Shown here: positions 13,214 to 24,800 of the stretch, piece after piece
How the letters are laid out: each line of letters begins with the position of its first letter
Numbering within the stretch: the first letter of the stretch is position 1
Source: Sipunculus nudus
Taxonomy: Eukaryota; Annelida; Sipuncula; Golfingiida; Sipunculidae
NCBI GenBank assembly: GCA_026874595.1
Contig: CM049311.1
Span: forward strand, 65,701,953-65,765,952
Length of the DNA stretch: 64,000 bases
Direction of reading: 5' to 3'
The notes under the pieces: model-generated
The model's database searches: none
What the model was told of the DNA's origin: nothing
The model's input: only the letters and a program-made list of their open reading frames with translations
Made by a program: the position numbers and the translations under genes

Positions 13214-15977
13214 AGCGAACCTGTGAGCTTATGTGATGGCGCAGCGTCGTCCGTCCATCGTCAGCCGTCTGCCGTCAGCTGTCCGCCGTCCAGGGCTGGT
13301 TTCCCGCCGTCCAGGGCTGTAAGTCAGAAACTGTCGGAGCTAGCTGCTCCAAATTACATGTAAGAATAAGTCACATGTGAAACTTGGTGCCCTGGAGCTT
13401 ATTATTGGGTATCTGCATTTATTTAGATTTTATAGAGAAAAAGCTTAAAAACCTTTAAAAATCTTCTTCTCTGAAACTGTCCAGCCAAATTGTCCAATAT
13501 TTCACAGAAATGATCCCTGGAACAATCTCTCTCAAGTTTGTTCGAATGGTTCCAGTTCAGAGATTTTTGGCTGAGTTACAGGTGGTTGAACTTAGTCATC
13601 TGTCCAAAAAAGCACACTAGAATTAAAATCTCAGAAACGGCTAGAGCTATAATCACCAAATTTTATACCAATGTTTGTCACATATGTCATATCTGATTTT
13701 GAGGTATTGGTGGCGCCACTTACATTTATGTGTTTTTTACAAGCAAAAATGTAATTTTAAACCCTTCTAGCTTATACACTGATTTATGATGAAACTGTTA
13801 AGCTGATTGGTTTAAACTTTACAAGAATTATTCTATGGTTGGGTTCTGCCAGTTTTATAAGAATAGATTGGGTAAATACAGTTTTAAAAAATCATTGTAG
13901 CCAATTGAAAAAGGCTTTCTGTATTTGAAAACAGATTTGACAACATACTGAGTTTCAGCAGCCAAGTCAAGAGGTCACTCAGTACAAACAGGTGGGTTCC
14001 AGACATCACCATGTCAACTGACCTGGCTCGGGGGGGGGGGGGGGGGGGGGTGTCTAGACAATGTGTCTAGACCTCTAGACACAGCGCCTAGATGTCTAGA
14101 CACAATGTTTAGATGCAGAATTCCTAGATTATTGGAACTATATCTTTCAACTGTTTGAAAAAAACTTGGTTTGCATTTTAAGCTAATCGGGTTTATCATC
14201 AGGTCACAAGTGAACTGCTACACCCTCATTTTTGGTTGACCTCTGACCTTTCCTTGCTGCCCAGTGTCCATTTGTGTGTCTGTTTCCACACATAAACCCG
14301 CATATCTCGGGAACCGTTTGACCGATTTGGCCAAAATTTTGCATGTGTATAGATCTCGCATAGCTCTTTATCATAGGCAAAACTGGTGGCACCACCTGCA
14401 ACCACTTATGCACAGCGTCCATCTGTTCATCTGCCTTGGGATAAAATAACTCATATCTCAGCAGTGGTTTGACTTTTCCACCTGAAATTTTGCAGGTTTA
14501 TACATCCTGGACAGCTTTCTTGATTTATGACAGGTGGAACCACCCACATTCACGTTTACTCTGCAGACATCCAAGCTCATATCTCGGGAACCGTTTGAAT
14601 GATTGGGCAAAAATTTTGCAGATTTATAGAGCTCACATAGCTCTTCATCATAGGCAAAACTGGTGGCACCACCTGCAACCATGTATGCACAGCATCCATC
14701 TGTTTATCTGCCTTAGCGAAAAATCACTCATATCTCAGCAGTTGTTTGACATATCCACCTGAAATTTTGCAGGATTATACTTCCTGGACAGCTTTCTCAA
14801 TTTTATGACAGGTGGTACCACCTACATTCAGGTTTACTCTGCAGACATCCAAGCTCATATCTCGGGAACTGTTTGACTGATTGGGCCAAAATTTTGCATG
14901 TTTATATCTCTCGCATAGCTCTTCATCATAGGCAAAACTGGTGGTGCCACGTGCAACCATTTATGCACAGCATCCATCTGTTCATCTGCCTTTGCGTAAA
15001 ATCACTCATATCTCAGCAGTTGTTTGACATATCCACCTGAAATTTTGCAGGTTTATACATCCTGGACAGCTCTCTTGATTTTATGACAGGTGGCACCATC
15101 TACATTCAGGTTTACTCTGCAGATATCCAAGCTCATATCTTGGGAACCATTTGACTGATTGGGCCATAATTTTGCATGTGTATAGATCTCACATAGCTCT
15201 TCATCATAGGCAAAACTGGTGGCGCCACCTGCAACCATTTATGCACAGCATCCATCTGTTCATCTGCCTTTGCGAAAAATCTCTCATATCCCAGCAGTTG
15301 TTTGACATATCCACCTGAAATTTTGCAGGTTTATACATCTTGGACAGCTCTCTTGATTTTATGACAGGTGGCGCCACCTACATTCAGGTTTATTCTGCAG
15401 ACATCAAAGCCCATATCTCGGGAACCGTTTGACTGATTGTTCCCAAATTTTGCATGTGTATAGATCTCACATAGCCCTTCATCATAGGCAAAACTGGTGG
15501 CGCCACCTGCAACCACTTATGCACAGCGTCCATCTGTTCATCTGCCTTGGGATAAAATCCCTCATATCTCAGAAGTGGTTTGACTTATCCACCTGAAATT
15601 TTGCAGGTTTATACATCCTGGACAATTTTCTCAATTTTATTACAGGTGGCACCAACTACATTCATGTTTACGCTGCAGACATCCATGCTAATATGCAACA
15701 CACCTCACTCTATTCCCCTTGCAACTTAATCCATGCCTCACTTCACCCGTCCCACTCTGTTTTCTGTAGATACACATAGTCACTTGTCGACTACCCATAT
15801 TTTAGTTTTAAAATGTCCTAGTCTGAAACGTGGAGGTCAGAAATGTCCATTTTGCTGAAATCATAATGACTAAGGTAGATATGCAGGACTTAAAAGGATC
15901 AATATTAAATTTAAAAAATAAACCTCCATTCATACTCCCAAACTTTGCACAGGTTCTCATTAGGCCTGTACGCCTTG
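13214..15977 (+). mobile_element. Family IV Helentron/HINE-like element, copy 1
   Basis: The 5' end AGCGAACCTGTGAGC is followed by GTCC/GCCGTC-type simple sequence. The 3' end is GCACAGGTTCTCATTAGGCC, then TGTACGCCTTG and TT. The inverted repeat is GCGAACCTGTG/CACAGGTTCGC (one mismatch here, perfect in copy 2), and the 3' hairpin is AGGCCTGTAGGCCT in copy 2. A 5'-truncated family III segment occupies about 14200-15804. A poly-G run lies at 14030-14050, followed by several TGTCTAGACA palindromes (14051-14100). Confidence 0.7.
14200..15804 (+). mobile_element. 5'-truncated family III copy inside family IV
   Basis: It contains about five 278-bp units (starts near 14530, 14808, 15086, 15365, 15644) and ends with the diagnostic hairpin ACTTGTCGACTAC and ATTTTAG. 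It lacks the GTATCCGCC 5' end. Confidence 0.7.
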
Positions 15978-16646
15978 TTTCAGTTGCACGCCGCCGCAGC
16001 ATAGGTTTCTGGAGAACTCCTGTGTAACCACTGGGCGGATTTTTTTTAAAATTCAGAATTATGATCGGGTCACATGTGAACTGCTGTGCCCTCATTTATG
16101 GTTGACCTCTGACCTTTCCTATCTCTAGTACATCCATCTATGTATGCGTCTGTTTTGACACATTAACCCACATATCTTCTGACTCGTTTGACCAATCAGG
16201 ATAAAATTTTATACAAATGTAGCCCTTGGATAGCTTTATAACATACACAAATAAAATGGTGGTGCTACCTGCAACCATTCTTGCACAGCGTCCATCTGTT
16301 CATCTGCCTTGGGATAAAATAACTCATATCTCTGCAGTGGTTGGACTTATCCACCAGAAATTTTGCATGTGTACACTTTCTGGATAGCTTTCTTGATTTT
16401 ATGACAGATGGCACCACCTACATTCATGTTCAGGCTGCAGACTTTCAGGCTTATATCTCAGGACTGGTTTGATATATCCTCCTGAAATTTTGCATGTGTA
16501 TAGATCTCACATAACTCTGTATCATACACAAAACTGGTTACGCCACCTGCAACCATTTTTGCAAAGGGTCCATCTGTTTGTCTGCCAGATAAAATCACTC
16601 ATATCTCGGCAGTAGTTTGACTCATCTGCCTAAAATTTTGTATGTA

Positions 16647-17163
16647 CAGTAGTTTTGCTTAATTGTATATCATATAATTGTATATCCTGTTTGATCGTGT
16701 AAAAAATGAAAACCAAATCCTTTTTCTGTGTTTTCTTAATAAAATTTTCCGTTTTTATGAATATCTGATAAATGTATATATCATTTAATTGTATAGTATA
16801 AGCCATCATTCATGCACGACAGTCCCGGATATTTATGTGTGACAAAGTTCATATGGACTACTGACCACCCGTTGTGCTAATTAGCCTTTGATATTGCTCG
16901 CTCGACAGGCTTAATGGGTTACCTCATACACAACTGATTGCTCCTTCCTGTATAAGCCTTTGATAAATTAAAAAAGAAAAATTATAAAACTAATTCTGAA
17001 CACTGAATAATGCGGGAAACAAACGCAAGCCATTTGATAGCTAGTCACAGTATCATAGTGACGGCTACAAACTTGAATATAATTACCCCCTTAAATTGAA
17101 TAGCCCATTTAAATGAATAATAATGGTTTACAAATATGATATTTGATTAAATAGGATCTACTG
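16647..17163. mobile_element. Pogo/Tigger-like MITE, 517 bp
   Basis: It is flanked by TA on both sides, begins CAGTAGTTTTGCTTAATTG and ends AAATAGGATCTACTG, giving imperfect terminal inverted repeats of about 25 bp. The TA duplication and CAGT terminus are typical of pogo-type Tc1/mariner elements. There is no transposase. Confidence 0.75.
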
Positions 17164-17640
17164 TATATACATCTGCGATAGTTTTAGGGATTTTGTGGCA
17201 GGGGGCGCCACCTACATTAATGTTTATGCTGCAGATATCCATGCTTATATCTCAGGAATGGTTTGACATATCCCCCTGAAAATTTTGCATGTGTATAGAT
17301 CTCACATAGCTCTTTATCATACACAAAAATTGGTGGCGCCACCTGCAACCATTTTTGCACAGTGTCCTTCTGTTTGTCTGCTGTGGGATAAAATCACTCA
17401 TATATACAAGCAGTTGTTTGACTTATCTGCCTACAATTTTGTATATGTATACAGCTTGGATAGCTTTCTGGATTTTGTGGCAGGTGGTACCACCTACATA
17501 CACTTTTTGACTGCAGACATCCATCCTAATATGCAACACACCTCACTCTATTTCCCCTTGCCACTCAATCCATGACTCACTTCACCTGTCCCACTCTGAT
17601 TTCGGCGGATACACGTGGTCGCTTGTCTACTACCCGTATT

Positions 17641-18737
17641 GTGAGCAGTGCATATTTTACATCATCAAGATGATCAGTGACTTATGAATGATCCTGAATG
17701 TTTGAAATTTCTATATCTTTGAGAATTACTATTATGTTCTCAGGTCCCATTCTTCATATCAGTTTCAGTTCTTTCTTATTCAATTTTAATTAGGCAAAGT
17801 TTATGTGAGCAGACAAGTAAATATAATCTCCAGGGACCTGTAGAGTATAACAGTATTGAAGATTTTTTGCAATTTTGATTGCAAGGAAAAAAATATAAAA
17901 AAAAATGTGACAGCCAACAAAACATTTCAATGCAAGTTAAGAGCAGCTAAGACATTTCGGGCTTCATCAGGACAGTGCTTTACTTCTAGTCCTGTTATCT
18001 CTGGCAGAAATGTTACTTTCAGGTGTGATATATATCTATTGCTATTGAAACATCAGTATTTTATAAGTAAACTTGGGCCAGTAATCAATGTTAACATTTG
18101 TCATAATTTTGGGTCCTAATTTTACCAATAAAAGATTTATGGATCTGAGTCAGTGTCAGTGTTTACATATCCCAGGAGAGCCAGCCTACTGCTTGTGAAT
18201 TTGGCTTGAAAACTGTTTTACGTAAAATGACAAAATAGGAACCTTGAAATCCTTAAAAGAACTTATCCCCTCCCAAGTGTTTATTCACATTTCTTGCTTT
18301 TATGGAAATATATATTTAAGAAAAAAAAAACTAGAATTTGGCTTTACACCTGTGCTCATTAATTAATAAACTAATATTATATACTATCATGTTTTAATCA
18401 GAATTCCAATAACAACTTTTTGGGTATTCTTGGGAGTTAAATGGCAGCATAAATGATAAAAGTGTGCCTCCTACACAACCTTTAAGGATCGAGACCATGT
18501 TTTTCTGAACTATTCTGAATTGCACAGGCAGATCCATCAGATCACAGTCACATTGCATCAACCAAGATGTCTAAACCTATCACTTCAAATATAACTGGAT
18601 TAGGGTCCAAATATTTACTTTTCACTCTGTCAAATGGCATCGTCCATGCTTATTTCTTTTGAAACATTAATCCATTTATAATGTAATCTTTTTTCAGTTC
18701 ATTTCACTGATGTTTTATATATTTTTTAAAATTTCAG
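17641..18737 (+). other. Intron sequence upstream of the DHHC exon
   Basis: No exon, RNA or repeat family was recognised, apart from a frame at 17856-18119 without recognisable features. The last bases form the acceptor of the DHHC exon. Confidence 0.6.
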
Positions 18738-18875
18738 ATCGCTTTGACCATCATTGTCCTTGGGTTGGCAACTGCGTGGGCAAACGCAACTATCGTTACT
18801 TTTATCTCTTCATCACATCATTATCAGTGTACTGCATCTTTGTGTTTGCCTGCGTCATCACCCACCTAATTCTAA
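18738..18875 (+). CDS. ZDHHC14: ZDHHC exon: DHHC active-site motif and TM3
   Basis: The exon opens after the acceptor aaatttcag and begins with two bases completing a split codon. It encodes [19 protein letters not shown], with the catalytic DHHC cysteine and the CPWVGNC zinc-site cysteine, followed by about 25 hydrophobic residues of TM3 ending THLIL. It ends with one base (a) before the donor gtaagt. Length is 138 bases. The Asp-His-His-Cys motif and the downstream NYR are intact, so the enzyme is predicted to be catalytically competent. The residues just upstream of RFDHH lie on an exon outside the window. Confidence 0.97.
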
Positions 18876-21800
18876 GTAAGTATACACCTTTATTTAATAA
18901 GCATAGCCATTACATAAATGCTAAATGTATATTTATCACTAATTGGTGAACACGTGTATACTGTCCATGTAATCAACAACAAAAAAGGTGGGATGGATCA
19001 TATGATAATAAGTTGTGTTGGTTGATATAGACTGGTACCCCCGCTCTATTATGGCACCGTTGCTCTAGGCCAATCATAGAGACGGGCATACAACGCCGTC
19101 TTATGTAATCCCGGCAGACTGGTTCCAACTCCAGTATTAATTATATATGATAAAAATAAGCGTTTCATTTGCTCAGAGAAGTTACCAAAAGTTGGCTGTA
19201 CATTACGTGTGACATTAATGATTAGATTAACAGAAATTAATCATAAATCACTGCTACGCACAGTGGAATATCAAAGATTCAGTATATCCTATTATCTATA
19301 CATCCATCATTCAATTTTTGTGCAACAAATCATTCTTCAAAATTTGAAAACTAGAAATAACTAAAGAAGGTTATTTTATACGAAATCTTCACGGGTAATC
19401 AACCAGGATTGCGTGAACATCCGTGACAACCGGTATGAGCGTGCATACTGGAGTTGGAACCAGTCTACAGGTAAGTCAGGAGATGCAACTGGGAGTACTT
19501 AAGATGGCGTTGTACGCCTGTCTCTAAGCTTGGTTGAGGGCCATAATAGAGCAGGGTACCAGTCTATGACTGAAACATGTATGTGCTATAGGTATGGGTC
19601 TCTGTCCATAATCTGTCTGTCTGTCAATCTGCTTCACAAGCTCATACTTAGATCACTACTACAACATCAAAATAAATCCATCAATCAGTTTATTAACAGA
19701 GCCTAAATTGTAACTGAAAGACCCAGTTATTGGAAACTTCACATGCTCCCTTTTCTATGTAATTCCTGTGGGGGAAATGGTAGGTAGGTCCAGTATTTCA
19801 TGAGGCCAGCATCCAGTAACCCAGATAACCTCCCCCCCCCCCCCCCTTCCAGAATTGATAGCACAAGGGAGTATTAGTTTTTAAAGTTTTAATTCTTATG
19901 TTCTGGAACTGTTGATACATCTTGATGATGTTTGATATCTCAAGTGGTTGACCTCCTAAGGCCCTAATTACAAGTGTGCCTCTGTCCACCAAGCAGTAGA
20001 AATTGGTACCAGTAATTACTGGGAAGGTAACCTGCATGAGACTAGCATCCCATGCATGAGGAGTTTCTCTCCTAAGTCGCTTCACGCTACAGAAACACGT
20101 GTAAGGTCCTACCTGATGTGCCAGTAGGCTCGGGTGTAAACCAAACTGACTTAACCTACCAATTTCAGTTAAATTATATGATAATCAGAACTTGAATAGC
20201 ACTTTGTTTAAAGTCACTGGAAGAAGTGTATCTGATTTAAATACAGATTCCCTCAAAATATTGAGTTTAAAATAGCAAAGAAATGAAATTCTATCAGGTA
20301 GAAGTATTTTTGTTTTAAATTACTATTTCATGACTGTATTCAGTAATAATCCATAAGACAATCCCCATTTATGGAACCCATTCAACTCCTGTTTTTATCA
20401 AACAACTGTAACTGCCATAAAAACCATAATATTGAGCTTAGAAATGCCAAAAAATGATACATTTCCATGTATACATATTTTAAATTTTTATATTATGATG
20501 AATTATCTATTATTGATCCCTGGTATTATAACTTGTTTTTGGAACCCTGTCATATGACCTGGCCGAAATGTCCTCCCATGTAATATTACCTGTCCAAAAT
20601 ATCCTTGTCCTGAATATCCAAGTCCATAATATCCTAGTCTGAAAAGTCTCTGTCCCAAAATTCCTAGATTCCTGGTTTACACTGTGATGAAACGCCGGGC
20701 TTATGAAATTTTTATTTTTACTAGTATTGTGAGTTCATCACTAACATAGCAACCATAAAAGCACCCAACTTTCATGCAAAATCAAACGGAGGCACTGTGT
20801 GGTTTACTCAGAACTAAGCAAAAGGATACAATTCATATGCAATACAAACTATTGCCAAACATATGTAGCTCCTCCCTTAAATATTTTTGTGTAAATATCT
20901 CTTTTCCTTATGCTAAAATTATGTAACTCTTATAGGCAGCTGAGCACCGTGACCCATGGGTCCCTTGTTTTATCAGGTCTTCTGTTAGTGGTCTTGAAAT
21001 TGGGGTTGTTTAACATGTTGTTCTCTGTGTTCTTCTATTTGGAATGCCTCCTAGGTCCTGGTATAGATCCATACTGTACCATGCTGTGTTCTCTGTTACA
21101 AATACTCAGGTATTGTACCAGATAACCTGCAGTCACTTGTCAGGCACACACAGGGATACCAACAATATACCTCACAGGGGGTTGAATGGAATGTTAGCTG
21201 GGGAGGCTGAGCTTGTTAGCACAGATTATCAATTAGCATTGTTGATCTCTTTGCTGATTGCTACCTGGTTCCTTCTCCACCTTACAAATCACCTGTATTG
21301 AATTTCAAGCTGACATCTAAGGACATTGAAAGTTCTTCTGAAACCCCACATTCTGGAACTCTTATGCAAGCCATATAACATTGTGACATGGAAATCACTC
21401 TCTTATTTTTCTTTTCCTACTTGTTTCACTCCTCTGATTTTTTTCCATTTGAAAATCGTTTTTTAAAAAAGTCACAAGGGTATATGGAGGATTCTACAAA
21501 GAAAACAGCCTTGTAATCTAATCAGAAGACACACTAAATGCCTATTTTCCTAAATATTTAACAGAGAGCAAAGAGTCCAGAATGTGACTCACTGTGAGTC
21601 AGGCAAAGGTTGGCTCTAGGCAGTTGGACTTTGAACTTGAAGTTTGTAGAAGAATTCTAAAACATTTGATTGTAATTTAAGGTCACATTGTGTTAACCCC
21701 GATAGGAAGTCAAACATTGACTTGGATGGTGCTGACTGAAACACGTTCTCAGCCTCGGATGGCTGTGACATGATCTCAGTTTTGTCCTTGGATGGTGGTG

Positions 21801-24800
21801 ACTAGACTACAACACTGCCATCTATGATAAGAATTAAAGATGTCATCTGTCATATTGAGGAAGAGCTTAATGCAAGGTAGTCTTTGTGATGTCAGTTGAG
21901 AGTCTCTCCATAACATGGGCGGCTCAGTGACCACATTTTTACAGGATTCCATAAAAGATATGATGTTATTTTAAAAAAACAATGGTTTGCTTTGCAAATA
22001 TTTGTTACATTTCAGTTTGCTGTTCACCCAAAAAAATCACATTTTTGTTCCCTCATGTCTGTTCACTTTTGGTTCAGTTGCTAGATCAATTAAAAAAAAT
22101 GTGAATAATCAGAAGGACAGAGGTGTTGGAATGAAGTGTAGTTTACTAAATAAATTTTATACTGTTGAGTGCCTTTTTTCCGAAAGCGTCGGGGGACAAG
22201 CTTTTTGTTTGTAAAAACAAACATTGGGAAATGTGGACAAGGGTCTAGCGGCAAGTTAGTACAACAGTGTATGATTAACTTATTGCCATTTTACCCGAGG
22301 AACACGGTGTTTCTTTTCGATATGTGTATTTGACGACCTCAATGTATAAAAGATGGTGGATTATTGCTGAGCATAATTGTATCCGCCGAAACAGAGTTTT
22401 GCGGATACTATGTTTTCAGCTGCACGCAGCCGCCGCGGCCGCCGCGTAGGTTTCCGGAGAACTCCTCCGTAACCGCTGGGCAGAATTTTACGAAACCCGG
22501 GATTATGTTCGGGTCACATGTGAACTGCTGCGCCCCGATTTTGTTTTGACCTCTGACCTTTCCTCTGCGCTTTGCGTCCGTTTGTGCGTCTGTTTCCACA
22601 CATAAACCCACATATCTCAGGAACCGTTTGACCGATCAGGAAAATTTTTTGCACAAATGTAGCCCTTGGAGAGCTTTATAACATACACAAAAATGGTGGC
22701 GCCACCTGCAACCATGTTTGCACAGTGTCCATCTGTTTGTCTGCCTTGGGTTAAAATCACTCATATCTCTGCAGTGACTTGACTAATTCACCTGAAATTT
22801 GGCATGCGTATACATCCTGGATAGCTTTTCTGATTTTGTGACAGGTGGCGCCACCTACATTCACGTTTACACTGCAGACATCCAAGCTCATATCTCGGGA
22901 ACCGTTTGACCGATCAGGAAAATTTTTTTTGCACAAATGTAGCCCTTGGAGAGCTTTATAACATACACAAAAATGGTGGCGCCACCTGCAACCATGTTTG
23001 CACAGTGTCCATCTGTTCGTCTGCCTTGGGTTAAAATCACTCATATCTCTGCAGTGACTTGACTAATTCAACTGAAATTCGGCATGTGTATACATCCTGG
23101 ATAGCTTTTCTGATTTTATGACAGGTGGCGCCACGTACATTCATGTTTACGCTGCAGACATCCAAGCTCATATCTCGGGAACCGTTTGACCGATCAGGAA
23201 ATTTTTTTTGCACAAATGTAGCACTTGGAGAGCTTTATAACATACGCAAAACTGGTGGCGCCACCTACAGCCATTTTTGCACAGCTCCTGTCTGTTTGTC
23301 TGCCATGGGATAAAATCACTCATATCTTGGCAGTGGTTTGACATATCTGGCTAAAATTTTGCAGGTTTATACATCCCCGACAGCTCTCTTGATTTTATGA
23401 CAGGTGGAGCCACCTGCATTCTAGTTTATGCAGCAGACATCCAAGCTCATATCTTGGGAACCGTTTGACCGATTGGGCCAAAGTTTTGCATGTGTATAGT
23501 TCTCACATAGCTCTTTATCATACGCAAAACCTGTGCCATCACCTGCAACCATTTTTGCTCAGCGTCCATCTGATTGTCTGCCACGGGCTAAAATCACTCA
23601 TACACATGTAGTGGTTTGACTTATCTGCCTTAAATTTTGCATATGTATACAACTGGGACGGCTTTCTGGATTTTGTGGTGGGGGGGGGCAACCTTCATAC
23701 ACAATTTGGCTGCAGACATCCATGCTAATATGCAACACTTCACTCTATTTCCCCTTGCCACTTAATCCATGCCTCACTTCACCCGTTCCACTCTGATTTA
23801 GGCGGATACACGTAGTCGCTTGTTGACTACCCGTATTCTAGTTGGCAAAGATCAGTCTAACCTGCTTTAAGGATGCGTGCGTGCTCTTTTTTCATCAAAT
23901 TCATTGGAGGGAAAGGTCAAATGACATCGCCAAGGAACACGTTTTTCTTATCGATCTACTTAATTGAAGACTGGGACATATAAAAGCTGCTGAGCACAAG
24001 CCTTTAATGAATTATACCTCACCAATGTTGATGTGATTAAATTGCTCAGTTATTTGGCATGACATCCTATCCCAAGCCGACGAACTATGCTTGCTTGAGT
24101 ACAAACACCATGTGGTTGGTAACATACAAGTGCTCTTGGATAAACTGTTCAATTGCTTGCTAGGGGTACAGGGGGCCGAGCGTAGTTTTCACATCTTTGC
24201 CCCCGCGACAACATTGGCTTAGGACTAATTAATTAGGGTCACCACTGGGTTTAACACATGACTGCAGGCCTGCATGTGACTCGTAATTACAATACTCATT
24301 TTAGGTTTTTACATACTTGAAATATATTTCGGAAATAAGAATGAATTTTCGGTGCCCCATTTTAATTTTCGGAAAAATGAATTTTCGGAAATTCAGCATT
24401 CGGAAATATGGGGCTCTACTGTAAAAGGAATATGATTTTCATGAAATAAGTAGACTAATTGACTGTGAGCAGTAATATGTAACCAGTCTAAAATTTGTGT
24501 ATTATTATAGAAATTGTGCATTAACTGTTTAATGGTGACCTCTTATATCCAAGGTATAAACACTGTCTTCTGTTGGTTCACAAAGACAGAAATAAGAGGT
24601 AATATAGGCAGATTTGTGCAGGCAAAATAGTAGGCTTAATGTTCATTAATTAATATTTTCCTTTTATTTTTCAGGGGCTCAAAGGAGTAATTTCTTGGAT
24701 GCCATGAAGGATTCCCCAGGCAGATATCCTTTGAAGCATGAATACATTGCTTTAATGTTTGTATACAGATAAAAGCAGTAATAGAAAATCAGTTTTCAGA

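Larger units (their letters stand above)
13175..17640 (+). mobile_element. Family III element split by a family IV insertion and a pogo-like MITE
   Basis: The 5' end with its hairpin is at 13175-13210 and the element resumes at 15978 (TTCAGTTGCACGCCGCCGC), exactly where an intact copy would continue. It ends at about 17640 with the TCTACTACCCGTATT hairpin arm; the final CTAG is lost. Between the halves sits the family IV element at 13214-15977, and a pogo-like MITE lies at 16647-17163. Confidence 0.75.

Noticed and set aside
1-18700. Upstream ZDHHC exons (Cys-rich domain first half, TM1/TM2)
   Set aside because: Looked for CxxC...H-C zinc-site codons and PPRASHC-like sequence on the + strand and found none; they are presumed to lie outside the window.
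24719-24723. GC-AG intron with donor CCAG/GCAGAT
   Set aside because: The only usable AG upstream of TM4 (about 30481) would insert some 24 non-conserved residues; the ATATCCTTT/AC reading restores family spacing exactly.
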